Assembly (NCBI GenBank): GCA_037447655.1
Contig: JBBHKE010001583.1
Span: 38,394-102,393 of the forward strand
Length of the DNA: 64,000 nt
From: Zygnema cylindricum
Lineage: Eukaryota > Streptophyta > Zygnematophyceae > Zygnematales > Zygnemataceae
Direction of reading: 5' to 3'
Both the position numbers and the translations under genes were made by a program. The notes below the pieces were generated by a model. That model worked only from the letters and a program-made list of their open reading frames with translations, searched no databases and was not told the origin of the DNA. This document shows positions 12,638 to 26,324 of this stretch, piece after piece (positions within the stretch are counted from its first letter, which is position 1; the number at the start of each line of letters is the position of its first letter).

Positions 12638-15600
12638 TCATGGGTGATCCCTTGTTTTGAATGGGCTTTCAGGGTAAAGGGCAAACCGTGCCATCGCCTT
12701 TTTTTGCATAATGACTTTGTGATCATCTCCAGGAAGAATTTTGAACCGAGGGTCTTCTTGAGGTTGCTGTGAACCCAACCCGACTCTCGGTCCAACCGAA
12801 ACGGCCCGGACCGGTTCCAATATTCCCGTCGACTGTTTTCCCAAACCCTAAAAACCCAACTTCATAGCCCAATCAAAATTGATTGAATGAAAAGGAAACA
12901 AATTTCATTCTTTGCACTCAAAAAAGAAGGAAAACTGGATGCCAACTCTTATTAAAGTCCATAAAAAATGTTTAATTTCTGAAAGAAACGTGGAAACGCC
13001 GACAAGGACGAGTCAAAATCGGAACAGGATCCAATAACTGCCAGATCCCTTCCCTCCTAAATTCCCCCCTCCCCTCCCCCTCCCCTTCCCCCCTCCCCCT
13101 CCCCCCCTCCCTCCCCCTCCATCCTCCACCTCCTCCCCCCCTCCCTTTGAACCCAGCGTCTCTCTTTCTCCTGTCCTTCTTCCACCCCATATTTGGCATC
13201 TGTTGCCGGATTTTGCCACCCAGACCTTTGCGAGTGACAACTTCAAAGCCTCGCTCTCCTGAAGTCTCCATATCCACTGGTCCTTCCCTGAACCCTCCTC
13301 CTCTCCCTCTCCCTCTCCCACCTCCTGGCCCTTTCCCTTGGGCTCTGGGAGGAAAAGGAGAGCTTCCTGTTTCCATGCCTTGACCCCTTCCCATCACTCC
13401 TCTCGGAAAGGGCATATCTGCGACAAGGCGTTTACAATGCGTATATTTATTTATCATACAAAAAATAAAATCCTATCAATACACATAAGACGACAAGTAG
13501 CCATAACAAGGAGATATCGCCAGATGGAAAGGACACCACATATCCAGAGTTCCTTATTTATTTTTTGCCTTCTTATTTGGGACGATGCTATTTCCTGTTC
13601 CACCATTGCCTACGTGGGGCTGTAAAAAACTGTACCGATTATTGTGCCGAGAAAAAGTGGACTGTACCTTCCTATCAAACACTGTGAAACAACGACAACA
13701 TCGCCATATGTTATTTTGCTCTACGTTTTCGCGAGAATAATACATTATCATATCAAATACCATGGAGGGCTCCACAACACGAAACACTAGCACAACCAGA
13801 GCTATTCTGATTTCTCCAGAATAGAGTGAACACGCACAGTCTCCCAATTTCTTAATTTATTTTATTATTTTTTCGAACATTGGCATTGACAGTTATACGA
13901 GACCTCAAGCACATCTCAATTGCAAGTCTTTCGGGTTATCCTTTACCTTCTCCCCGGAGACTTTTCCCTTCTGTTGTCTGATCTCTTGCGGATCCCACGC
14001 TCCTATCCATATCCACAGCAGTCCCAACTCCCACATTCCTCGAGGTCGGCGTTTCTGAAAACTTCCTTTTGCCTGTAACAACCGCCGTCGGATTGTAAGC
14101 TCCGAGGGCCGAGGCGCTTGTCCTAAATGGTTGTTGTTTCAAAGCCCCACCCACATTCGTTCCATTTGCCTCCTCTCGAGAGGTCGAAGCACTAGCAACT
14201 TTTGGAGGAGGAGGGACACGGAAAGCATTCCCACTCGGACTTCCTCCCCCACGACCTAAACCAGTCATAGTCTGCCCTCCCGATATCCCTCTCTCCACAA
14301 CTCTTTCCGTGCCTTCCCCAGTGGAACCAGACGCCATGGTCCCATTCCCGCGTCCAATTCCAGGATTTCTTCCTCCCCCACTCCCTCTACCTCCTCCAGA
14401 CTGCCAGTTGGGAAGGGAACCTATATTGTTCCACAACCGTCCTGGGACGTCTACTGTCGAGGATTGTGGTTTTGGAGCCATGGTTTGTGAGCTCATAGAA
14501 AGAGCTCCTCCAGTGATATTCCCACTTCCAGTCTGTGTTACACTTTTTTTTGCCTGAGCTGCCTCGATCTGTCTCTGTTTCCACAAATTAACTTGCTCTT
14601 GAACCTTCTTCCGGTTCACTTCTTTTTCCCTCTCCCTCTCTTTCTCCTTCTCTTTCTCTGCCTTGCTTGCTGCAGCAGCAGCTGCTGCTACAGCTTCTGC
14701 CAAAGAGAACTTCTTTACCCCCCCCCCTCCAGATGGGACCTCCAGTGGGGCTCCAAAAACAGAGGGCTGTTTTCCACCGGTAAGACCTGTCTGCCCATCC
14801 GGTGTAAGAACACTAATTCCTGTCTGGTCCGGTTCAGAAACTGCATGAGATTTCCCGTCCAGGTGAACTTCGTCTCTTTTGGCGAGACCTTCTTCATTAC
14901 CGGAAAACTCCGGCTGCTTAGACGAGTCGACTTCATTTCTGAAACCCTCCTGATTATCCACACTGAATGCGGTTGGCTGCTCCTGTGCCGGTTCCTCTTG
15001 AAAAGAATACGGAACATACTGATTGGTTGTGGCATCAAGCGTGTACCATTGTCCGGAATTTCCATCGTAATAAAGTCCTGAACAGAACAGGAAGGTAACC
15101 GCTAAGAGATTCCAAACAGAGAAGTCCACCAGAGAAAAGCAACTTAACCGTTCCCATTGCTCATCCCGTCAGTGAATTCGTGCAAAATATCCCCGGATTT
15201 TTCCCAGACACAATCCAATTCTATATCAGAAGGTAGTATTCCTCCATGCCACCATAATTTAGGTGAAATGACAAAGAAAACCATAGATTACTACCATTGA
15301 AGCAACCAGCTTTGAACCATTGAGAAACACACAAAAATGGAAGTTATCTTTCATTCGCAGGATCTCATTTTCCCAAATTGTACAGCAGTCTCGTCTTTTG
15401 CACTCACCTTGATGCCCATCATAGTACATCCCTGTCGCTTTCTCATAGTAATACCCCGATGCCTCGTCCCACACGAACCCTTGACCCACATCATTTGCTG
15501 TTCCTTCCCTACAGTTTTCCCCTCCTTCAATTTCTCCTCTTTCCAGAGGCCTATCAGCGTCGTCACGGTGCTGAGGTGGTCTTCTCGAACCCATCTGCCT

Positions 15601-18600
15601 TCCCTTCCTGCGATCTCCGTTCCCATTGACTGAATCTGTGTTAGGACCAACGGAATGTTCTCGGACAGAACTCCGTCCGTTCTGCTGCCTGCGATCGTTC
15701 CATCTACCGCTGTCACGATGTCGGCGTTCCGTATCCCTATCCCTCCCATCGTGTCGGTGATAGCTCTCCCAATCTCTCTCTCCATGTCTCATTTCATCCT
15801 CCACGTTGTCTTCTACCGCAATCCATGTACCGCCTTCTGTCGATTCTGATTTGTACACATTCTCATTATGAAAGACGGTTTGGTCTGCAATGTTCTCCAT
15901 AAGGTTGCCACCACTCTCATCACCATTGGCGGTTGCGGGAGTGACAATTGAGTCATTCTCCAATTGGGCAGGCTCAGCATTATCGCCACAATACTCCTTT
16001 GGGAACCATCCAGCCTCCTCATACTGCATTTACATTGACAATCCCAAACCTGCTTCAGTTTCTTCTCACGTAAACATAATATTTCAGTTCCACTCCCACA
16101 AACACAATGACCTGAATGTGGTCCGACACAAGTTGCTAATGCATATTCCTTCAAATGCTAGATCTGATTGTAATCTCGATTAGTGGCTGTGATAATGCTT
16201 CTAATTGAGACCATAATTGTTATTTCCATTGTCATTGTCTCACTAAGCCTCGTCTTGAGTCATCTTTGCAGTATTTTTCGCACCTTAGTCAAACATAACT
16301 CCCTGTCAAGTTACAAAAAAAATTACCTGTTGATTGATTTCTGCAACTGGCGCCAAAGTGGATTTCATTGGCTCGGATCCTATGTCCTTAGCGTATGTAA
16401 CACGAAGAACTTGACCATTTTGGTCCAATCGTACCCCATTGGTTGCTTCCATAGCCCTTTTCGCGTCTTCAATCTGCAACGAAGGTTGCATCGAAGTCGA
16501 CAAGAAATCAAAAACTTAACAAAACATCTGAGTACCAATATGCTTGACAAACCGTACTTCAAATATTGCAGATAAGCCAGACTAGCAGCAAACCTTTGAC
16601 CAAAATACACATAGACTGTCTGCAAATCGCTAGGTTAAGCTTCATTTGCAGAAAAAACTGACAAGAAAAACAACACAAGCCCAGGGAAAGGGTGGGGACA
16701 TCAAACAGTTGCAGCATATTGGACGATTTATTAGCACTGTTAGCTCGACAACTAACTACCTTTTAAATTAACTTCATCGTGCACATACCTTTCACATTCT
16801 TTCCAAATAATTTCTAAGAACTGCACAAATTTAGCTCAAACATTTCCCATATATACATGCAAATTGTGAAAAGAAATTGGCCATTCTAAAAAACTAGATA
16901 TTACAGCATTGGGGCTATATCATTGAGACTAATTGGCAAAAAGGCTTTGATTGTTGTCCACTTGTCACCAGATAAAAAGCAGTAGATCTAGGAAGCTCCT
17001 GTAGCAGTGCCCTTGAGGGGACAAAAACAACTAAAAGAATGATAAAAATGAAATAAGAAAAGGAAAGGACAAGCATGAGCAGTCTGCTAGAAGGGCATAA
17101 CTTACAGAATGGAAATGAACAAAAGCAAATCCTCTGGAGAGGTGAGTCACCTTGTCCCTCACCAGTCGCAACTCCTGTAACGATTCCCAATTCAGGTTTC
17201 TTCATAAGACTCAACTATTGATACTCTTGCATTCACGTAGAGAACATTGCATCACTTACTGGTATTAAAAATGGATGTCGTTGATGTCTGGTCGACAGGT
17301 AAAAGAAAAACAAATAATCTTTAACTTTCCAGACTAACATATATTCTATTAGAAAAAGACACTCAACTATACATGAAATGCGTGAACTAAAAACAATATG
17401 AAATAAAAAAAGCGTAGTAACCTACTTACACATTGGCAAAAAATAATCGGGTGCATAGCACAAATTAATAAAAGAAACGGATGACTCATGCTGGCAATGA
17501 TGAGAGCATAACCTCTTTCTGATATGCTCAATAATCTTCAGACAAGTCCTCACCAACATGAGGATAACCCACCTTAATGGGCGCATATTTTGAGAATTCA
17601 TAATGTAAACTATCTTCCCCCATAGCCTCATCCAGGCCTCGCACCACAAGAACCGGGGATGGCACAATAGTTGAACCTCTTTTCTGACCAATGGAGGACC
17701 AACTCGCCTCTGCTGTAACAGCATCTATTGGCTTCACGACTCCACACTAAATCCGAAATCCCCCAATCCCGTTCCCATCTTATGTCAGACCAAGACCGCC
17801 AATCTAAAACCAAAATGTAACCTTAGGAAAACTTTTAGCAGAGGAAAGTGTACTGCCAGAGAGTCTACGAATGAAAGGTACACCATAAATCGCTATTAGC
17901 GTTAATAACATTAATTCAGTTCTAGTCTTTTTTGGCTTCTAAACATAAAATCGTGTTAACAATACAAACTGTTCTTTTCTAAAAGTTAATTTAGTGAGTG
18001 CTAGCAAATTGCCCACGTAGATCAGACTTAAATAAGGATTTTAAAGAAACCCCACATTATATATTTCTTAACGCTGTAGATATTAAGCATTAAAACTATA
18101 TCATTTCTCACAGTGCATCCTGTTGCTTGAGCCGGCCATCAAACCATATCCCAATATCAGAACTGCCTCATAAAGAAATGAATTGTCTGAGACAACCACC
18201 AACCTTGAAGCACTCCTTTCGTCTCGCAAAGTTATACATCCCGCAACTCGAACACCGCCAATCAGTTGGCAAAATTCCAGAACCTGGGGCTCCCCCAAAG
18301 CCTGTAGGGGCAAAATCCTGCCCATGTGGTTTGCTGCATGACAAAAACTGTGACTGTTAATATCTCTTGGGTTTTGATTTTCCATAACTTGATGAATGCT
18401 AGGCAGGGAACCTCTAAAAGTCGGGTGAAAAGCATCCCGATGATGAATGCGTAGGGACACTGATCAACTCTCAGCTCTCTCTCTCTCTCTCTCCCTCTCC
18501 CCCTCTCCCCCTCTCTCCCTCTCCCTCTCCCCTCTCCCCTCTCCCTCTCCCCCTCTCCCCGTCTCCCTCCCTCCCTCCCTCCCTCTCTATCCGTCCCTTG

Positions 18601-21600
18601 TGTGGAGTTCAACTCTCATTGCTTGCCTTTGAAAGGTCACAGGACTGCATCACTTCATTACTTTCTCGGGACTCTCCTCACAAAATGTGTCAAGTGTCTC
18701 CCAGATGAAACGATATACTATATATCAATCAATTCCGTTTTTATGCATGTTACAATAACAAGTCCATATAAGCTGAAAGTGCTGTCTTTTGCCTTTTTAT
18801 GAGCCTGTTGAGACCTTGACAACAATTCCAAACTATAAAGTGAACTCAAAACAAAACAACCATATGAACAAGTATCTCGTGGAAACTGAAAAAACGCATC
18901 ACAAGGGGGGCAAACTTCTAGCTCTGAAAATGTTATTTGAACAATATGAGTTTTTACAAACAACAAACAAGTTATTGAAGATAATACTGTTACCACAGCC
19001 TGCTAAATTGAGCTTAAACAATAGGGGGGTTCACCCTCAATTTCTGTTGATTTTAAGTGTTTGTTTTTGTACAAATTTCAGCTTCCTAAAAGCTAACATG
19101 TGAAAACACTGACAAGTATACTGGGTATGACTTCCAGTACAGGTGTCTTATGCAATCTCTGTGCGGATAACCTTTTTGTTAGGTAGTGAGATGCTGTAAC
19201 GTGACAAAATCATGTACGAAGTAGGCGTCCTTGACGCTTCTATTATTCATAAAGCCTCTGCCCTGGGTGGTGCACTCCGAAACCATAGAAAGAGTCTTTT
19301 TGTTCTGTTTGTTATGATCCAACAAAATCACTGAGCTTGCAAAGTGGAAGGTTGTTTTCAAGGTTTTAAATTCTCCTTTCCAATCAATCCTAGCTGCTCT
19401 CGACTGCCATGCCCCGTTATATTCCAGCCACCCACTCAGAAGTGCACATGTCATATGCGGAGAATTTCCCGAGAAAATTGAAAATAGATCACCGCCTAAT
19501 GTGTGATTAACACGCAGTTAACACCATCCAAACAGAACCGGCGTTTATTAGAAAAAAGGGAGTACTCATTTTTTCTTCAAACTCGCCCTCCATTAGGTAT
19601 ACGACTTCAGAGAAGAGCGAATGCATTCAGTGTACAATATAGTTCAATGTAATTGTACATGGATCTAAATTTCATAAATGTGGCACACACATAAAACAAG
19701 TCTATGATATCAAAATGAACTGTAAAAAGCTGTCACAGTACAGAAGAATGAAAGAAGTTTTAACATTGTCCCGCACATTCAAAAATGTGACGGGAAATCA
19801 GGACAGACTTATTTAAGTCCCATATGTATTTAGCGTGAGCAACTCTAAGACGTTTTCTCTCATGTTCTTACTTCCATAAATCATGCTTCTCCTGGAGCTT
19901 TCACCTCCTTGCGGTAAAACCAGGCTTGTCAGAGAAGGATGGTCACGTGCATGCTTTATTGAGATTGAGTCACAGAAGTTTGATGCCACCACTAGATACA
20001 AATGTAAACAAATATTGTTCTTAATCCCTCATTTCTTACATATGTAGACATAACGAGACCATAATTCAAAGGTAAGCATTTTAACTAAACTAGACTTTTC
20101 ATCACTACAAAACGCAAAATGTACGCATATCAGATGTTGATATAAGCATACTTTAGGCCAAGGTCTGTCATCCTGACGTCAAATGACAGGTGTTAAAACG
20201 TCGCATATTCTCGAAAAAAAACTTGAGTTGAGGCGGCCAACAAAAAAAAATTGCGAGCATGTCTCATTGTTCATGACTATTGGATTCGTTGAATTTTACT
20301 CAAAAACATACAACATGTTCATTTGTATGCATACATTTGAACTATGAATAATGCTATTTTCTCGACATAAATTAGAGAAGTACACATGTAAAGCAAAGCG
20401 TAGTCCATAAGCTATTTTTCCAGGTTGTTAAACATTAAAACATTCCTTCACAGAAGAATATAACAAAGAAAAAATGTGTGGAAATCATCCATATTAAACA
20501 AAGAAAAATGTGTGGAAATCATCCGTATTAACTTTTGCTTAATCCTTGATGTCGAACATATAAACTGAATGAAAGTTTCCCAAATATTCAGCAGAAAAAA
20601 AACAAAGACCATTATTCAAACAAATGCTTAAGCGATGGCTCTCGCGTCCATCTGCTCAATCGGAGGTTTAATCGTCTACGTCAGAGAATGTATGAATGGA
20701 CTCATGTATCATGATTGCCTTAAATATGCAAACGATATGTGCGTTTGACGGGTTCCCCACACAAAAAGGCAGCACTAACCTGTATTCCACGGTAATGTAG
20801 CGACCCGCCATGAGGAGTCCCTTTTTTGATCGAAGTCCATCTTTCATAATCTTTGCAGCCTCCTGTGAAACATTTAGACCATGTGCCAATGAGACTTCAT
20901 CAAAGCACAAAAGAGCCAATAGAAAAGAAAAACGTTCCCAGACATTTTAAATACAGTAGCATCCAAATTTTCACAGATCGGTTTTCATCTCTTAAGATAT
21001 TCAACAAAAGCTGAATGTACCTGGCTAGAAAGCTTGTAGCATGGAAACATGGCAATTTCAGTTTAAACAGACTTTGAAGAAGAGTGTCAAGCTTTTGCTC
21101 CTTCAAACAAGCACGACATTCAACAGTAAGTACCAACATTGCACAGACAATACAAGTTTCCATGCAGGAAACGAGGCTACAATTCTGTACTTTTGACATA
21201 CTTTTGACAAAAATATGAAGGTTCAGATTGTACTCGGAAAGACACAAGAGCCTCAATTCGCAAATATGGACCGATGAGGCTAAGTTTTCTTTGACACGGA
21301 GCCTACTTCATCAATGGAAAAAAACAGACCACACAGAAACAAAACAGAAACCACACTCAATTGGCAATCATCAGACAGCCTCACAACTAGCCAACAATGT
21401 CATTAAACTGCAATAACAGAGAGAACTGGAAGAGGCTTGGCCTACCGGAGACGGGAAATCGACAAAGGCAAAGCCCCGGGACGCTCCTGTGTGACGGTCA
21501 CGAATCACACGGACATGTTTCAAAGGGCCCCACTCTCCCTGGAAGCCGGCATATTGTTGGAGGGTTCGCATGAAGAAGTTTAACAAAAAGTATGCGGTTA

Positions 21601-24355
21601 GAGATCCTGCCAGTTTTAATCATTGAACATTTTCTGTGAAGCCCACTGTCATAAAAATGAAGATGGTTTCCCCACACCAAATTCACTCGATAACTCGTGG
21701 GAGCATGTAATTCAGGCTACTATTGCATAATCTGCGAGTCCATCCTTGCGGTTCAACAAGTGATTTGATGGACCAATTTCAAGAGCATGATTAGGCCATC
21801 AACATACCAGAAGAGTGTACAAAGCATCCTCAGTCGCAGTGGAAGGTATCCCTTTTAGGCAAATAGTCGCTGATGGAGTTTCCATAATCTTCTCTGGGCT
21901 TTCTCTCTTCGGCCAGTATTCTCGTCCGTGCTTCCCCCTTTTACCATCATTGGTCCTTCCTTCTTCATAGTCATTGTACGATCCCCGCGAATGATCTCCC
22001 TTCCTTCGATCTTCACTTGAACGAAAAGATCCTTCATCTCCAGACGCAACATTCCCATCGTACTCACCATCCTCATCCACATGCCCTGCCTTCTTCCCAT
22101 CTCCATCTCTTCTCCTTCTCGTGGATCTACCTTCCCGCTCAAAAGCCCCGTCTTCGTTCTTATACCAGCTTGTTGATGGATTATGACCTTGCTTGCCTTC
22201 ATTCAGCTGATCATCTTCACGGCTCCATGCCCTTCGCACATCCCATCGATCCACACTTCGAGACCTTGATCTGTTGCGAGAACTGCCTTCCCGCCTCCTT
22301 CGAGGGCTAAGACTTCGTGTTCTACTCCTCTCCCATTCTCTCTCTTCAACTGACTGCCAATCTGTGTCTGAATCTCTTTTGTGGTTCTTGAACAGCTCTC
22401 GATCCACCTCATCCTCAGCCTTCCCCTTTGTATTCTCGCTGCGGTAAGAGTCCCTGTGTCTATTGGTACTCCTGTGCCTACTGCGGTCCCGGCTTCTATC
22501 CCTATTACTCCTGATGTTACCATTATTTCTGTCCCAATCTCTATCCCGAAATGAGTCTCTAGAACCTCCTCTATCTCTATCGCTGTCCCTGTACCTAGTT
22601 CTATCACGACCATTCCTTTCTGCATCCCTATCTTTATCCCAGTCCTTATCCCTACCCCTATCCAATATAGCACCATCCCCATCCCCATCCCTATCCCAGT
22701 CTCTATTCTTATCCTTACTCCTATCATTGTCATCATTCCATACCCGTTCACGGCCAGAACCTACATCCCTTCGATACCTTTCTTTTTCATGATCCCACTC
22801 ACTAAAACGCTCTCTAGAACCGTCAGGCCAAGCCCCATCGTAGCTCGACTCTCTCTCACTTACACTATGTTGTCCATAATCTCGCTCCATCTCTCTAACT
22901 CTGTCTCTGTCGTATCCTCTCTCCCACTGATCTCTGCCTATCTCCATTTCACGGTCCCTTTGGGCCAAAGTTGCAGCGTCAAACCTCTCCTGTACCAGCC
23001 TCGCCTGATTGGCTGTGAGTCCCGCCATCATCTTCGCAGCCACCTCTGCTTGCGACAAGTGTCCGCCCTCCGAGCCAGTGGGACCACAAAACAGGGGAGG
23101 ATTTGGCTGACCTGGCGCTGCAAATTCTGGCAGGCCTGGTCTGGACAAACCTAAGTTCATTGTTTGGTCCGCGTATGTGTTTGCATGCGTTGGTGGGAAT
23201 GCAATTATTCTATTTTGGCCCATATCTTCAGGGAAACTATGTCCAACTTCATGGAATGTGGAATACGAACTGGGTCTCGGCAAAAGAGGGGGCAATGCCC
23301 TGGACATCCCATCTGAAAGAACCCCTGGACCGTGACTGGCTCTCAAATATTCTGAGTCGTGGGCTGACATGCCACCGGCTGAATCGAATTGCCATGGCTC
23401 TATTCGCTCTTGATGCCGAGGTTGTGGCGGTCCTCGACTGCAATGGAACGATAAACGATAAAGGTTTATCAAACATACATCAAAAACGCATTTACCAACG
23501 ATGTGAATAATAATTTCAGGATAATGGAATGGAATGAAATGCAGCAAGGAAGGGGTTTCAGATGCATATCCTGAACTCAGCCGTGTATCGCTATTAATGT
23601 TAATGTTTGTTCCAGCCTACGAACTCATTTTTCTCGTGCACACTTATCAGATTATTAATCCAAAGGACGTGATGGCATTGTAAATTTCCTGCCTGATGTG
23701 CGCGATACAAAAAAGTCACCACTAGTAACGATACACAGTGTACCTTTCATACACAAGAGGTAAGAAATTCCACCAGCAAAACAAAAGTAAAGAAAGCCCT
23801 ATATTAAGAACAAACCTAGTATGACTAACTGGCGGTCCACCGAAACTATCTGGTCCACCGAAACTATCTCCTTGAACCTGCACCCAAATCCCCGTGACAA
23901 CAAAAATATAAATTATTTTCAGAATCTGGTAATACATGCAGGTTTGTGAGGGATTCTGGATGAATCCCTTGACAACATGGATTCTTGGATTCAACAAAAC
24001 AAGAGTTTAACATTTCTTCCAGAGAGATGTACCATTGCAGCCCTCAACACCGGAACTTGCAAGCAAATTCCTGTCACAGTTCAATTAGAGAAGGTTTTTT
24101 GCAACCCTCTTGAGAAACGCAAGAACCTTCACCGTTTGCAATTAAACCCTATGTCTTCTTGTAAGATTCATTTCCACCCACTTTACTCCAGTGCCTATAT
24201 TCACAACACGCTTTATTCCTTTCTTCCTCTGAGACCATAGAAGCATAATATTAACTCAGTCGTCCCCATTATGTGGAAAGTTTAATAAAAAACAATGTCA
24301 GGTAATGTACTGGAGGCCAAAATGGGGCTCGATGCTGCAATCCTCGTGCGTCCAT
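12638..24355 (-). CDS. SUA-like: SUA/RBM5-like splicing factor (RRM, RanBP2 zinc finger, RRM, OCRE, G-patch)
   Basis: A nuclear RNA-binding protein expected to act in alternative splicing, like plant SUPPRESSOR OF ABI3-5 and animal RBM5/RBM10. Exons, in phase: 24355-24311, 23877-23816, 23437-21808, 21538-21446, 20862-20780, 18333-18204, 17746-17573, 17174-17106, 16473-16327, 16023-15408, 15077-13947, 13417 to about 13180, and 12847-12638 (stop). Exon 3 is an Arg/Asp/Ser-rich domain running into RRM1 (ATICLKGIPS, then RGFAFVDF in exon 4). Exons 6-7 hold DWRCSSCGMYNFARR...C plus the last Cys: a RanBP2 zinc finger. RRM2 (VLVVRGL, RGFAFVHF) covers exons 7-9. Exons 10-11 make an OCRE repeat (GYYYEKATGMYYDG, GLYYDGNSGQWY). 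Exon 13 holds GLGKQSTGILEP and RVGLGSQQ, the G-patch end. It encodes about 1540 residues, longer than Arabidopsis SUA. The initiator ATG is inferred; the frame is open upstream to a TAG. The exon 12-13 junction is unresolved. Confidence 0.85.
13055..13145. repeat. CCCTCC pyrimidine tract within or beside the G-patch exon
   Basis: Nearly pure pyrimidine on the plus strand. On the minus strand it reads as GGGA/GGA codons giving a Gly/Arg/Glu-rich stretch immediately after the MGW of the G-patch (codons at 13190-13182). It separates the two halves of that domain. Confidence 0.75.
18472..18592. repeat. CT-rich low-complexity tract in an SUA-like intron
   Basis: CTCTCTCT followed by CCCTCTCCC and CCCTCCCT units on the plus strand, so GA-rich on the transcribed strand. 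It sits inside the 2.4-kb intron between the RRM1 end exon (20780) and the zinc-finger exon (18333). Confidence 0.85.
20461..20532. repeat. Short tandem duplication in an SUA-like intron
   Basis: AACAAAGAAAAA-TGTGTGGAAATCATCC followed by TATTAA occurs twice in a row, with a period of about 35-36 bases. Confidence 0.8.
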
Positions 24356-26320
24356 AGCCGACAGCCAGGGCTCCTCAGGGGGGAAAGAGGCATAGGAAAA
24401 GCGGCCCCCACGGCCCTAATAGCAGTTCAGGCCCACACCCAGCCTCCCTGTCATGCCTTGCCAACCCCTAAAAGGTCGTGTCACAGTGCTCTTCCGACTC
24501 CGTCCCGTGACCGAGAGAATCGCCCGTGAGTGGAAAAATTGTACACAAGTTTGGAAGCATAAAACTTCAGTAGCGCGTTAAGCCACTCGTAGTAAAGTTG
24601 AAAATATAATGAGGATCCGGCGTGTTAACCCTAACATAACAAAAAACTATAATTACTGAAAAAACACAGAAACTAGAAAAAACCAAGCCGAAAACAAGCA
24701 AATTCCATGCTAAAACCTACACGATGTCACGTGCTGCGCTTGCCTACACAAAGGGCCGACGCACACAAAAAGAGAGAGCAACAGGAATTCCACGTCTCCT
24801 TCGGTTAAACAAAATCTTCCCGAGGCATCGGATTGTCTACACGACGGACTCACAAATGAACCGGAATGCAAATGTGCAGGATGCAGTCACATGGTTGCTA
24901 GGGCTCACAAAGTGGATAAGGGATAACATGTGGAAAAGCAAGTACATATCTAGGGCATAACATTGTCTTAAAAAGGAAAAAAGCGGCGAGCGAGGAGCTT
25001 ACTCGTCGTCACAATCGTGGGTGTACAAGGAAGTATAAAACAAAAAACCCTACAAAACTCAGAGTGAAGTGCAGCAGCAGACGCCGCACCAAAGTCAACA
25101 GCAGCTGTGTCGTTGTGCAAAAAGATGGGGCGTGAGTGAAATGAAAATAGAAAGAGGACTTTCAGAAAAGCCGACAATAAAGATTTGTCGTTTTGCGTAT
25201 AAATAGTATGAAATTAAACCCTATTGAATCCGATGGAGCGTTGAAAACTTAACTATTGACATGACGGAATAACGGAACTCCGGCGTTATTGGGTTATGGG
25301 ATGCGTCAGTCATTACGAAGGCGGTGTGCCCATGTGATGAAGTTTAAGGGCTTTTTGAGTTTTTTCCTTTCGTTTTCACATAAAATGGGAATTGCAACGA
25401 GAAAGTCTTACGCCGTACGAAAAATGGGCAAACACCAGAGTATATTTTGCGACATCTTGCAACTTTGAAGGTCCTAAAATCTGGCGTAATTAAAAGTTTT
25501 TTGACCCATTTCCACGTCACGCCAGCTCATCTTCACACTTGTACTAAAATCATCTTGCTACCTAATTTTAATAGAAGTAATACCTGATTGACGAATAGCA
25601 AAAAGTATTGCACGCGTGAAATGTCTTATAAAAATTTTGCACGACGGAGTGTACATCCTTTCTTTTTAGCGCATCACGCGCATGAACGTACTAAAAGGAC
25701 AAGCATGTACAGAAAAAAATCGTTGGGGTCTCGGACCTCCAATTTCATTATGGGTCCTTTGGAAGAGTTTATGTCGTCCTCGTCTCTCCCCCTCTTTCTC
25801 ACTCTAATCGCTCTTCTTTCTCTCTTATTTCAAAGAAATGCAGCAATAATAGTATCAAATGAAAAAAATATATATATATTATTATTATTTTTTGTCGTAG
25901 TTTGATGGCATCTCGAATGATAAAAGATAAAAAACAAAAATGGGAAGCCATGGCGGGAAGTTTACATAAAAATGACGTTACAAGGTAGCATGACTTCACA
26001 CGGTCACAAAACCCTAAACATCTGCAATGTAACAAAAACTCGACGTCAACAAGCGTCCCCATTTTTGTGTACGTCATAAATTTTGGGAAGTTTAGTTCTT
26101 CTACTTTTTGTTTTGTGGTTTGTCACACATTTTGTAAACGTATACAATTGTTACATATTTAAAATAACGAAGGCCCGAGTAACCATTTCGTTCTTGGGCG
26201 TAGTAGCACTTTTAAACATACACGGTAAATCTGCGCTAAAAAAGTAACATTGTAAAGTTTTAGTTACATAGGCACACCGCCTAAGGGTTGTTAAAAAGGA
26301 ACGTTAAAACTTTGTTACAT
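24356..26320. other. 5' flank of the SUA-like gene and intergenic repeats
   Basis: The GC-rich stretch 24356-24540 is probably the 5' untranslated region and promoter of the minus-strand splicing-factor gene. The rest holds no recognisable gene. A block at 25285-25405 is an inverted match to 7230-7320, and 25665-25745 is a direct match to 7378-7440, including the shared GGGGTCTCGGACCTCCA. The segment 25480-25560 resembles 49310-49380. Open frames here lack family motifs. Confidence 0.4.
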
Positions 26321-26324
26321 AAAA

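Noticed and set aside
13147-13383. Pro-rich plus-strand frame
   Set aside because: Antisense shadow of the Gly/Arg-rich exon 12 of the SUA-like gene.
14593-15081. 162-codon plus-strand frame
   Set aside because: It is antisense to exon 11 of the SUA-like gene, which has clear domain content on the minus strand.
22463-22792. Leu/Ser-rich plus-strand frame and an Ile/Gly-rich minus-strand frame
   Set aside because: Both are shadows of the Arg/Asp-repeat coding region of SUA-like exon 3.
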